From positions 29,660,439-29,724,438 of the forward strand of contig OY855911.1 of the NCBI GenBank assembly GCA_963693305.1: DNA of 64,000 bases. Direction: 5' to 3'. Positions within the stretch are counted from its first letter, which is position 1. Each line of letters opens with the position of its first letter. Under the pieces are notes generated by a model that saw nothing but the letters and a program-made list of their open reading frames with translations, made no database searches and was not told the DNA's origin. Positions 21,309-29,125 of this stretch are shown piece by piece. This DNA comes from Meandrina meandrites. Taxonomy: Eukaryota > Cnidaria > Anthozoa > Scleractinia > Meandrinidae. The position numbers and the translations under genes were made by a program.

Positions 21309-23272
21309 ATAATATTTTAAGAGGAGGTTAAGTACCTTTTGAGACTCCAGTCAAGTGTTCTGTCCTCTCAATTGAAACTCTTTGGCTCCCTTCACCTTTC
21401 GAAATAGCTAAGGTCTGTTCTTCTTGTGCATTATTTTCCGACGTTTCATTTTCAGCTCGATTTCTTTTCTGCGAGGGAACAAATACTGCTGGGTCCACCT
21501 CACTTCCTGAAATTTCAATTAAACTGTAATTTAGATCAAACTACCTTCCTGAAAATTTCCTAACCAAAAAAGCAAATTCAAAGCACAACCCATATATGAC
21601 CAAGTAGAATAACTAACCTATAACTTATCTCCGATCACTCCATTATCATAACTGAGAATGGAATAAGTAACTGAAACCAGTCACTTATCACGCCGCCCTG
21701 TGTAGCTTGTGCATTTGTTTCTGGTCTGGTTCCTTGTTCATGATAATTACCCCTGCTTACTGCAGGAACAGGGATCACTCTCAACATGTTGAACAGCAAA
21801 TTTTACATGTTCACTTTAAAGATCGTTTTTGGGATTACACTGGCAACGGTGAAAAGTAGATCCCAAAGAATAAACGCAACATCCCTTCAGAGGAATTACT
21901 ATAGAACGGAATGCCGATTGTTGAACTTCCAAGGAAAATGAAAATTGGTTCGCGACATCGGGAGAAAAACTTAAAAACTTAATAAAGTTAATTAAAGTGT
22001 TCGATCGAGGAAAGGGAAGAAACTTTTGGTTCGAGATATCGCGAGCTCGAGTTTGGAGAGATAGAGATTCCCTTGTATATCAAAAATAATGCTTTTGAAG
22101 TACTCACGGTTAACCAGTGGTGCCATCATTTTCACAAGATCGTTGCACTGCTTTTCCCAGCTGAATTTCTCGGCGTAGCGTGTCCGTAGTTCTTGGCATT
22201 CCTTAAGCGCTGTTTCTCTGCCTTTTTCTCGCACACCTTTGATGGCCTCAGCCCACTGCACTGGATCCTCGGAGTCTACAATCCAAGATGAGCCAAAAAG
22301 CATTTCTTGCAGGGCTTCCCCAAATCCACTGTTTTGACTGACAAGGAATGGCAGACCAGCAGATAACGCTTCTAGGGCTGTCAAACCAAATCCTTCGGTT
22401 CTTGAAGGTATAATAGCAAGATTCGCTGTAGACAACAGCGTAGCAAGGTCTTCACGATTTTCAAGATAGCCTTTCACGGTCAGTTGACTTCGCTTCAAGC
22501 CTTGCTCCAGTAACTTCCCTGCCACTTGCTTTTCGTTTCCACTAGGTGCACCGACAAAAATAAGATGGTAGCTTCTGTCATTTAATTCAGCGACCGCTTT
22601 GGCAGCAATGTCGAATCCTTTAAGTTCGAAGTCTTCCTCGTCACCACGTCCAAATACCAGAACCCAAAACTCCTTACTTGCTTGAATGGATGGCTTTAAA
22701 TCAGATAATTCTGTAAAGATGCCTGGTGTAAGATTGAAGACATTTTTGCCACTACGGCTCAGGTATCTCGAGTAGATCTCATACAATTTGGGTCCAACTG
22801 CTACGACAAGATCAGCAATTTTACACAGATTCACTTCAGTCCATTGTTTTTCATCGCCCTTAGAGATAGCATCAGGGTAGGTTTTAAAAATTCCAAGTTT
22901 TTCAGGGGCTGTATGCACAACTTGCACCCATGTACAGTGATGGCTGTCCCTGATCACTTGAGCTTGTTTGCCAAGCTTTACCCCATGTCCAATGATAATG
23001 TCAATGAAAAGATCACTCGGTGGGAAACACAACCAATAAATTGATTCAAAACCAGGTAGCTCTTTTGCCTCAACAATGTTTATATTATGACTGCTAGCTG
23101 CCTTCTTGTCGTCTTCAGTGCAGTTTAGAACAAAGAAAGTGACAGCCACGTTTGGGTGTTTGGCCAACTGTATCGCCAACTCTCTGTTCATGGTCGACAG
23201 GCCACCCTTGGAAGATTTCCATTCGTCTGCCAAGAGGGTAATTCGTAAAGACATGACGCTGGAAAAGTTCAT
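1817..23272 (-). CDS. Locus 1: predicted multi-exon glycosyltransferase gene extending into the array
   Basis: Minus-strand exon order: GT 22108-23272, H 21336-21506, P 20640-20876, P 19416-19652, broken H' 18756-18913, P2 18099-18347, L 16191-16454, P2 10915-11163, L 9001-9264, P2 3725-3973, L 1817-2080, then off the window. All junctions are phase 1. If H' is skipped, the open frame continues through all listed exons. By analogy with loci A and C the 3' end should carry a REP exon to the left of the window. Whether the array exons belong to one transcript is inference; the exons themselves are well supported. Confidence 0.5.
2430..2484. repeat. (TCA)n/(TTA)n microsatellite
   Basis: Runs of CATCAT followed by TTATTATTA. 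The repeat number differs between array copies (the middle copy, near 9615-9673, is 6 bp longer), so it marks the copies. The third copy is near 16804-16857. Confidence 0.9.
2554..2594. repeat. Perfect 41-nt hairpin repeat
   Basis: A 19-bp perfect inverted repeat with a 3-nt loop (arm CCTCGTTCCCAGGGTCTCT). Copies lie at 9744-9784 and 16928-16968 in the array. Half-sites (CCCAGGGTCTCT) occur near 39257 and 49692. It looks like the collapsed core of a small foldback element. Confidence 0.8.
2882..3012. mobile_element. Foldback MITE (array copy 1)
   Basis: Terminal inverted repeats of about 36 bp: GATAGTTGTCCC near 2887, complementary to GGGGCAACTATC near 2991. The loop CTTCGAAGCTTTGCTCCTCG resembles the loop of the foldback at 53351-53534, suggesting one family. 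It has no coding capacity. Copies lie at about 10072-10202 and 17256-17386. Confidence 0.65.
3080..3660 (+). mobile_element. 5'-truncated CR1/L2-like LINE 3' end (array copy 1)
   Basis: The plus-strand frame at 3080-3496 encodes the C-terminal tail of a non-LTR retrotransposon reverse transcriptase. Landmarks are FAARIITGTRKFDHI, LRWLPIKQHLYLRDAVLAFK, and a terminal FHLKSKL. It is followed by ATTGTAA-rich sequence, the hairpin AAGCCCCGTGAGGGG, and a short tandem tail of TTAAAGTTTAAAG near 3650-3668, typical of CR1-like 3' ends. The catalytic palm is absent, so the copy is dead on arrival. Confidence 0.85.
3725..3973 (-). CDS. P2 hinge exon, array copy 1
   Basis: A 249-nt exon (83 codons) on the minus strand with acceptor TTTATTTAG before 3973 and donor GTTAGAGG at 3717-3724. 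Both ends are phase 1. The peptide is polar and low in hydrophobics, with a conserved core around LQGDQSATKPRREG and a basic GARPKE motif. It is homologous to the P exons at 19416-19652, 20640-20876 and 58943-59182, so it is a real family exon. It is probably a disordered linker between folded domains. Confidence 0.68.
4440..4969. mobile_element. Fragment of AAT-flanked DNA element (array unit 2)
   Basis: The right part of the same non-autonomous family that inserted cleanly at 61843-62438. Shared landmarks are the ATGGAGACGCCAT block near 4558 and the end GAAAACCAAG followed by AAT at 4970-4972. The left terminus is missing. Copy at about 11630-12159. Confidence 0.55.
5132..6196. mobile_element. 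Nested 1065-bp element with 16-bp TIRs (array unit 2)
   Basis: Bounded by AGACTCTCTGTCGACC at 5132-5147 and its exact complement at 6181-6196; similarity continues weakly inward (TGCATGCATTGC versus GGCGTGCAATGC). It interrupts the left arm of the large palindrome, so it inserted later. No credible transposase is encoded; the 112-codon minus-strand frame at 5255-5593 has no recognisable domain. The flanks (TTAATTAA and AATATTAA) match at 5 of 8 positions, so a target-site duplication is not proven. Confidence 0.65.
6336..7650. repeat. Large imperfect palindrome, about 1.3 kb (array unit 2)
   Basis: Sequence from about 6336 (ATCGAAATAACAAATG) to 6935 recurs inverted from about 7046 to 7650, centred near 6990. 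The outer arms continue at 4973-5038 and 7651-7740 after allowing for a ~1.3-kb insertion in the left arm. Arms are diverged by substitutions and small indels, so the structure is old compared with the array. No protein is encoded. It looks like a long-TIR or foldback DNA element. Confidence 0.78.
8089..8369. repeat. Head-to-head tRNA-like SINE pair (array copy 2)
   Basis: Copy of the structure at 905-1185, with its tRNA-like block at 8160-8228. Confidence 0.7.
9001..9264 (-). CDS. L exon, array copy 2
   Basis: Same exon, splice sites and peptide as the copy at 1817-2080; no amino-acid change is visible. The next coding exon downstream on the minus strand is the P2 exon of copy 1 (3725-3973), so a transcript across the array would alternate L and P2 in frame. 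Confidence 0.72.
10270..10850 (+). mobile_element. 5'-truncated CR1/L2-like LINE 3' end (array copy 2)
   Basis: Array copy of the fragment at 3080-3660 with an identical protein. Its 3' hairpin is CCCCGTAAGGGG, the variant shared with copy 3 and not with copy 1. Confidence 0.85.
10915..11163 (-). CDS. P2 hinge exon, array copy 2
   Basis: Same sequence and splice sites as the copy at 3725-3973. It lies between L copy 3 and L copy 2 in the minus-strand order. Confidence 0.68.
12322..13386. mobile_element. Nested 1065-bp element (array unit 3)
   Basis: Array copy of the element at 5132-6196, with the same TIRs at both ends. Confidence 0.65.
13526..14840. repeat. Large imperfect palindrome (array unit 3)
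   Basis: Copy of the palindrome at 6336-7650, with both arms present. Confidence 0.78.
15279..15559. repeat. Head-to-head tRNA-like SINE pair (array copy 3)
   Basis: Copy of the structure at 905-1185, with its tRNA-like block at 15350-15418. Confidence 0.7.
16191..16454 (-). CDS. L exon, array copy 3
   Basis: Identical peptide and splice sites to the other two copies. This copy is closest to the glycosyltransferase exon and follows P2 copy 3 (18099-18347) on the minus strand. Confidence 0.72.
17454..18034 (+). mobile_element. 5'-truncated CR1/L2-like LINE 3' end (array copy 3)
   Basis: Array copy of the fragment at 3080-3660 with an identical protein. It carries the same hairpin variant as copy 2. 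Confidence 0.85.
18099..18347 (-). CDS. P2 hinge exon, array copy 3
   Basis: Same peptide as copies 1 and 2. It is the first array exon downstream of the non-array part of locus 1 and shows where array exons could join the glycosyltransferase transcript. Confidence 0.68.
18756..18913 (-). pseudogene. H' hinge exon with in-frame stop and lost donor
   Basis: The acceptor GTTTCAG before 18913 is intact. The peptide (REVEPAAVIAPLQ... ASKGE) aligns with the H exon at 21336-21506. After 51 codons a TGA appears at 18756-18758. The expected donor, GTACTT in the H exon, reads GATAGC here. The array's right boundary (18771) falls inside this exon, so copies 1 and 2 keep only its last bases. It may be a dead exon that is skipped, or a short alternative C-terminus. 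Confidence 0.6.
19416..19652 (-). CDS. P hinge exon, downstream duplicate
   Basis: A 237-nt phase 1-1 exon (79 codons), acceptor TCTTTAG, donor GTGAGG. The peptide is identical to that of the exon at 20640-20876: polar, with QEDQSAIEQRREGSS and a basic KGARPKET stretch. It arose with the local tandem duplication of 19248-20060 and 20473-21285. Both copies keep good splice sites, so a transcript could include one or both without a frame change. Confidence 0.7.
20640..20876 (-). CDS. P hinge exon, upstream duplicate
   Basis: A 237-nt phase 1-1 exon between the H exon (21336-21506) and the duplicate P exon. The acceptor is TCTTTAG before 20876 and the donor is GTGAGG below 20640. The sequence is rich in S, R, E, Q and K with few hydrophobics, consistent with an unstructured linker. 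Homologues are P2 in the array and P at locus C. Confidence 0.72.
21256..21307. repeat. (TAA)n microsatellite
   Basis: About 16 uninterrupted AAT triplets in the intron between H and P. Confidence 0.95.
21336..21506 (-). CDS. H hinge exon of locus 1
   Basis: A 171-nt (57-codon) phase 1-1 exon. The acceptor is ATTTCAG before 21506 and the donor is GTACTT at 21330-21335. The peptide begins SEVDPAVFVPSQKR, is polar and acidic, and ends HLTGVSK. It follows the glycosyltransferase exon in frame. Homologues: the broken H' exon at 18756-18913 and a truncated remnant at about 59300-59345. Confidence 0.68.
22108..23272 (-). CDS. GT-B glycosyltransferase (GT4-like) exon, start of locus 1
   Basis: A 1165-nt exon encoding about 388 residues, opened by ATG at 23270-23272 just after in-frame stops and closed by a phase-1 donor GTGAGTAC below 22108. 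The product resembles bacterial-type family 4 glycosyltransferases, which transfer a sugar from a nucleotide-sugar donor. Residues 8-25 form a first beta strand (LRITLLADEW) and a glycine-rich KGGLST loop. The C-terminal Rossmann half has VLVFGRGD near residue 210 and the donor-binding E-x7-E motif EGFGLTALE near residue 290. No signal peptide or membrane span is visible, so a cytosolic protein is likely. A second Met, six codons in, is an alternative start. Downstream exons add polar hinges and array domains. Substrate is unknown. Confidence 0.85.
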
Positions 23273-24077
23273 GTACTTATTAAGCCTGCTGGATCAAGAA
23301 AAAGACTAAGATGCGACTTGAGTACCTAAAGAAGCTTTCACATAATATTTTTTACTTTGAGTAGCCATTGAAACATTAGTTTCTTAAATCGAGAACAAGC
23401 ATAGACGCTACCTCAACTCACATTGAACAAAACAAAGCTCGAAGTTTTAGTGATTTTCTTGCACTTGAAACAGTACTCAGTGTGTTTAATTCAGATCACA
23501 ATGGCATTGTGGGTTTGCCCAAAGCATTGGTGTTTGACCAAATTCTAACTTGGAACTTCACATGCAAGGCAAATGTTGATAAAACTGGCCATACACCCAC
23601 TTTATGGGGAGAGGGGGAGTTGGAATTTCAGCGGATGGATCAGTAACCAAAGCAAGTTATTTTTAAATGGTATGTACACAAGCTATTTATCAATGTCCAT
23701 TTTAAATCAATAAGGTATCAATTAGCCTAGAAAAGAGGAAAATTAACTACTTTATTGGACAAATCGAATAAATATATGAACAAGCGATTTTTCAAAACAG
23801 TTAAAACCTGTGATGAAATTTAAAAACATATTACGAAAATTTTGTTACAAAACGACGACGTTTTTGCTGAAAAAATGTATAAATAATAATTAAAAATAAT
23901 AGTTCAATCACAGAAGGAACAGTGCTAGAATGTTCTTTCAAACAAAGAGTTTCCCTCAGATGGAGTTAGATTGAGTGTTTTTTTAATTAAATTTTCTTGA
24001 TATGTTTTTAAATAATGTTAGTGATCTTTCATTAAACCTTTTGACTGGAAGACAAGTTTACTTTGTGTGACATGCCG

Positions 24078-24525
24078 CTTTATGAGGGGGGGGGGGGGGG
24101 GGGGTGAATAGTGGTACGCAAGACCACCGATCTGTGCTATTTTTAAATCCGTCAATCCGCCCCTGTTTTCGTTCAAATCCGAATCCGCACTATTTGAAAC
24201 CTTTGAGTGGTATAGTTTCACTGCAACGGACGGTAGTTGTTTTTTATGCCATATTTTAAAGAAGTTTCGTTTCATTGCTTGTTCCAGCCACAATTCTGGC
24301 AATATACCGACAAAGACCGACCAAAGTGATCCGAACTTTGTTTAGTAACCATGATCCACACTTTGTGACATGAGGAGTCCGGAATCCGGGCCAAAATTCT
24401 GAGCTAATTCGCGATCTGCTGTATGTTCGAAATCCGCGAATTCGCTCATTGTATCGCAAAAATCCGCAATCCGTGGGTTTTTTAGGCCAAATCCGTCGAT
24501 CCGCAAACCTATTCACCCCCCTCTT
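24078..24525. mobile_element. G-run-ended insertion, about 445 bp
   Basis: Starts with a run of about 20 G followed by TGAATAG and ends with CTATTCA followed by CCCCCC, so the ends are inverted repeats. The duplicate at about 61785 reads TATGAGGGCCCTCTTT with no insert, an empty site. The interior has repeated AATCCG words and no recognisable protein. Confidence 0.7.
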
Positions 24526-24906
24526 TTATGACTGGAGTTGCTTGTGATAAAGCTGTTATTGTCACTGACAATAACTTATTGTTGAATTTGGACTGCACAA
24601 GATGTCTTCAGAATCATTGACAGTTTAAAGTTGGAGACTTTATCAGACATTATCTTTAAACATTGAGTACGGCTTGTGAGCTAGTATTTCGAAATTGAGT
24701 TTTACCACAGATTGCCTCGAATTCTCTCAAATGAAAATTTACCATGTCACGCGAGCGAGCCTATCACGCGAGTAATTACAATGTTATGGTCACGGAAACT
24801 AATTTAGCGTTTTTTAACACTTTATGGGAGAGGTAAGTGCGAAGTTATTTTAACAATCAAAGAACAGAAAAAAATGTTGAGAGGTTAGAGATAAAGTAAT
24901 ATTTAA

Positions 24907-25535
24907 GACGGAATCCGCCAGGACTTCGAGTAGTTGTTGGACAAAATTATGTACCAAAATTATTTGCACCTTATTGCAAGCTTTTGTGTTACTGCTTCAA
25001 ATATCTTATCAAAAGATATCTTTTCTAACAACACCAAACATCGAAAACCAATCTCGAAGTTCCGCTGAATTCCACTAAATCGCTTAAAAGACGCGAACTT
25101 TTACCTATAGCTTGTGAACATTAAATTTCATTTTCTCAGGCTCTGATAAGAAATTGTTGTATCAAAATTATTTACACCTTATTGCAAACTTTTGTGTTAC
25201 TGCTTCAAATATCTTATCAAAAGAAATCTTTTCTAACAACACCAAACACCGAAAACAAAATTTGAAATTTCACTGAATTCCACTGAATCGCTTAAAGACG
25301 ATTTCACAAAATGGCTGCACGTGAGAATTTCCCTATAGCTTGTGAACTTTGAAATTCATTTTCTAAGACTCTGATAAGAAATTGTTGTTGGTGTTATCAG
25401 TGATAATTACTTACATCTTTACCTTTTATTTAGGGTAGAAAATAACGCAATAGGATTTAAATTATTCTGGTACTCGATTTTTCGATTTTTGTCCAACGTA
25501 AATAAATATTACTCGACTTCCTGGTGGATTCCGTC
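24907..25535. mobile_element. TTAA-flanked MITE with internal tandem duplication
   Basis: The ends GACGGAATCC and GGATTCCGTC are each flanked by TTAA (24903-24906 and 25536-25539). The matching position in the duplicate near 62780 has no insert. Inside, a ~210-bp stretch from about 24940 is repeated from about 25150. Related shorter copies lie at 37902-38266 and 48316-48720. TTAA flanks are typical of piggyBac-type insertion, though the TIR is not a standard piggyBac one. Confidence 0.75.
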
Positions 25536-25539
25536 TTAA

Positions 25540-26612
25540 TTAGTCTGGATTTGCTTCTGTTTGTATTCAATACAGGAGGAGTTGATATTCTGGCTCTTCT
25601 GAATCTGACCGCTGCAGCGGGGAAATCGACAGCTCGGTTTATAAGCATTTCTTGTATTTGAATAAATCCTAAAAATGGAGCCTTGACTCTCAATAGCAGT
25701 TTCATGTTTATATGGGCTTTACTAACCGAAGCAATTTTTTATGCATATTTAAGTGTTGCGCACATCGGTAATTTGCCTAGTACATGCAAATTTCCGAGTC
25801 ACATAACAAAACAAAACAGTGCATAACGTTCACATTGTTTGGGATTACGGCCGACTAACAGCAGAACACTCGCGATCCTTTACTTAACTGCTAAACGTTA
25901 ACATTTAGGAAATGACAAAATCGTCGAGAACGTACGTACAAAACAAAGACTTTTCGCTCAAGACTTACCATAATTACTTCACCACGTCAAAAGCGGAAGC
26001 AACATTCCGTTGAAAAGTAGCTTTCTGTCATCTGACTGAAATGTTTCAAGATATTCAGATGATGTAAAAACTAGCAGTTAGGAGTAGGTGGACTTACGAT
26101 CAACTTAAACAGTGACTGAATCTACCGTTTCCCTTTTGAAACTCAAAAGCAGTTCTGTTGCCATAGGCCGTTTTACGCATACGGCAGCCATGATGATTTT
26201 GCCCCCTTGGCATCCTATAATGCTCATTGAATTGATTTATTCTTTTATTGTGATAATTTTGCAATTTCCATAATAAAAGAAAAAATATATATTATAGGAT
26301 GCTCTGGGGGGCAAAGTCGATATCTGTACTGCTCGCAGGTGATGCGAATGGAGCAAAGGCTCCTGGAATATACGAGTGTCACGCGACATTCCTAACCGGT
26401 CACGAACTATAACTTGTTTCGACGAAAGTTCTACTTTCTGCTGTCTATTTTTCTCCTGAGGCAGATCTTGGAGCCGTCGGGTACATCGATCACTTTTGAA
26501 GTTTTGCATTGCAACTGGCGGGTGGAGGGGGTAGGGGAGGGCGGGAGCCCAGGAGAGAAAGAAACCAAGTACGGAAGTATATATATATTAGTTGACGGCC
26601 ACACGTTTACTT
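25540..26612. other. Non-coding flank
   Basis: No gene or repeat recognised apart from short AT- and GA-rich tracts (for example 26520-26545). It aligns with 62780-63540 of the locus C flank. Confidence 0.6.
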
Positions 26613-26849
26613 AGAGACGGACCATTATTTTCCTGGACGGGGGGTATGAAAAATTTTCGTCTGCAAACCTTTTTTTTTTTTCATTTATGCGCCTCTGCAA
26701 ACATTTTGTTTTCGAAATGCAGACTAATTTTTTTACACATATCGTGTTTGCAAGCAATTTATTTTGTCTTTTTAGGCTCTGCAAACAATATTTTTCAATA
26801 TTTCTCATACCCCCTCCCCTCCCCTCTAGAAAAATAATGTTCCGTCCCT
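26613..26849. mobile_element. MITE with AGAGACGGACCATTATTTTCC-type ends
   Basis: Left end AGAGACGGACCATTATTTT, and right end complementary (AAAATAATGTTCCGTCCCT) with small differences. A C-rich or G-rich block (GGGGGGTATGA near 26640) also pairs with CATACCCCCTCCC near 26808. The interior repeats CTGCAAACA-like words. No coding capacity. Confidence 0.7.
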
Positions 26850-27663
26850 TGCATGGCCTTGGTGAAAGTATAAGCTGTTGAGATGATATGTTTGATGTTG
26901 ATATACAGAACAGGCTATAGCTATCCAATAAGTACACAGAAGACGGTAAACCAGAAGTCCATAAATTTGATGTCTACATCAAGGATTAGGGCTTTCTTTC
27001 GAGAGTGGGCTATTTTTAGAAGAAACCTTACGCGCGAGAAAATAACGTAGTTTATGGCGCGCAAGTGCACGTGCAATGATGGAGTGCACTTACAATGAGA
27101 TTGTTGCAAATTGTTGCAAATAAAATTACGGCCTTCGGTCGCGGTCGTCATTAATAGTTTGTGAGGGTCCTTCATTTTGGCGTACCATGAAAAGAAATAC
27201 AGAAAAACATGAGTACGAAGAAGGTACATGCATGTACACATTTGTCGATAGCGAACCTTTAAAGGGCAGACAAGACGAAGGAGCTAATTAGGCTAATAAA
27301 CCACTTCTAACCGGAAGGCAAACGCTTCTCGCCCGGCTGGCGAGTGAGCCAATCAAAAGCCGCGAACGCAGATGCTTCAACGCGATTGGCCACTGGCTCG
27401 CGGAAAAGCCTTTCTAAAAATAGCCTACTCGCGAAAGAAATTTTTCAAGAACCATTACGAGAGATGTAGACTTCTACTCTTATAAATTTCTGGAAGAACT
27501 CATTTCAAAAACTTAATGTTGGTGGGCGCCGGCGTCCGCATTTAAAATATCTCGCGTGCAGCTGTTGTGGTTCAATTTTACCCTTGGTACAATCAGGTAT
27601 TATCCTTTGTTTTGTATTTATTATAATATATTATCATACACCAGGACAACTGAAAATTCTGCC
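26850..27663. other. Non-coding stretch
   Basis: Nothing recognisable. The minus-strand frame at 26921-27241 lacks splice support or a known domain. Confidence 0.5.
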
Positions 27664-27768
27664 TCTCTACTGAGAATTCAAAGCCTAGATTCGCTTTCCC
27701 TGCCCTCGACGACGTTTAGCTCGTAAATATTATCACAGTTAAAAAAAGAAACTTTTGTGACTTTTCAG
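27664..27768 (-). pseudogene. Decayed N1 exon fragment
   Basis: This stretch aligns with the 5' part of the N1 exon (about 38932-39035), sharing CTCTACTGAGAATTCAAAGC and GCTCGTAAATATTATCACA. Deletions and substitutions break the frame. It is a relic of another member of the N1-N2 gene type that once lay here on the minus strand. Confidence 0.65.
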
Positions 27769-27974
27769 TTTCTCTTAGGGGAAATTAAAGCACCTCTTAA
27801 GGCAGCTCTTCCCTTCCTACCAGGCTACCACTGTAAATAAATTTTTCCAAGAAAACCCGTGTCAAATTTCGTCAGTTTTAAAACCTCCTGTCAACGCACG
27901 AGTGAACAAGTGGTATCGGATTTGTGCATGTAAATAAATGTATTTTGCGGTTACAAAACAGGAGAACTAAACTA

Positions 27975-28151
27975 CAGTTGAATCCCGATAACTCGAACCC
28001 TCAATAGCTCGAACCTCCCGCTAACTCAAACTTTTTCTCGATTCCCCTCCAGGTAATTTTCTTACTAGTTTTACCCTCAATAACTCGAACACCCGATAAC
28101 TCGAACCTTTTTCGATTTCCCTTGAAAGTTCGAGTTATCGGGATTCAACTG
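27975..28151. mobile_element. 177-bp MITE, pogo/Tigger-like ends, TA target site
   Basis: Starting CAGTTGAATCCCGATAAC and ending with the exact complement; the inverted repeat is perfect over ~25 bp. TA flanks both sides (27973-27974 and 28152-28153), as expected for Tc1/mariner-pogo insertion. The interior is made of repeated TAACTCGAAC words. Confidence 0.8.
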
Positions 28152-28999
28152 TAGTAAACTATTACGAAAATGTTTTGTCATAAAAATAATGATAAATGAC
28201 TTATAAAATTCAGGTAAAAAGAAATAGAGCGCTTATTATTAAGCAGCAAGAACATTAAAGCAAATAAGCAACGTGCCCTGGCGTTGTTATAGCACATCTG
28301 CAAACTTAACAAGTTTGTAGACCTACTACGCACTGGCAAGTGTCTTCGAGCTTTGGGACTGTCCAGTTCCGTTATAAAGTACAACTTATATATTACAGCA
28401 AACTTACCTGATTGAATGATTTGTGTATAGCGCCTGGGGCGTCTACTCCATTTTGGAAAGGGCCTTCTTTAACCCGACGTGTACCCTTATCCAGTGGCGG
28501 GTAAAGGGAGGGAGCCAGAGGTCCACCGTATGGGCAAAACTGTGAGGCCGGAATACAAGGAACCGGAGCAATTTATTAGCGAGAGGGCCGTACTTGGGGA
28601 ATATCGAGTGCCGACCGAGCGCAGCGATAATTATACAGAAAATACAGAGAGCCCATATTTTCACAACTGAAAAAGATTTATATAGATATCAATAAACGTT
28701 AAGCGGAAAGGATAAAAAACGAGATTCTAAGTGCATTTACACGACATTAATTAATTTTGGGGACGGCACCCCTAAATTTTGACAAGCGAACCGAAAGCAA
28801 AATATTTCCGATATTGATTTCTGAACGGTACCCCTGAAAATAAGAATGGCACTCTTAGTTTGTGCGTCCAGACTCGCTTCACCGGCTGTTCAAAACGGAA
28901 ATGCCAGATTCTTGAGAACAAATAGCAATTGTGCGGCTTACCGTTTTGAAAAAGCGAAAATGCCGAGACAAGGTCATCCCTAGCACCGCTCCTACGCGC
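28152..28999. other. Non-coding stretch left of the DIRS element
   Basis: No supported gene. Short frames at 28178-28384 and 28443-28664 have no domain or splice support. Confidence 0.5.
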
Positions 29000-29125
29000 A
29001 TTCTACCTCGTTATCGTGCTGTAAGATCACATGAGATAGCAAGCGCATGCGCTAACTCAGTGCAAAGCTTACGCCATCTTGGTCGAAGCACGTTTTTGAT
29101 CTAAGGACAAAAACTTTGCATTATC

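Larger units (their letters stand above)
23300..26560. repeat. 5' flank of locus 1, duplicated at 61000-63540
   Basis: Non-coding DNA upstream of the GT exon that aligns almost throughout with the upstream flank of locus C. It likely includes the promoter region. No TATA box or other element can be defended by eye. The two copies differ by transposon insertions described separately. Confidence 0.85.
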
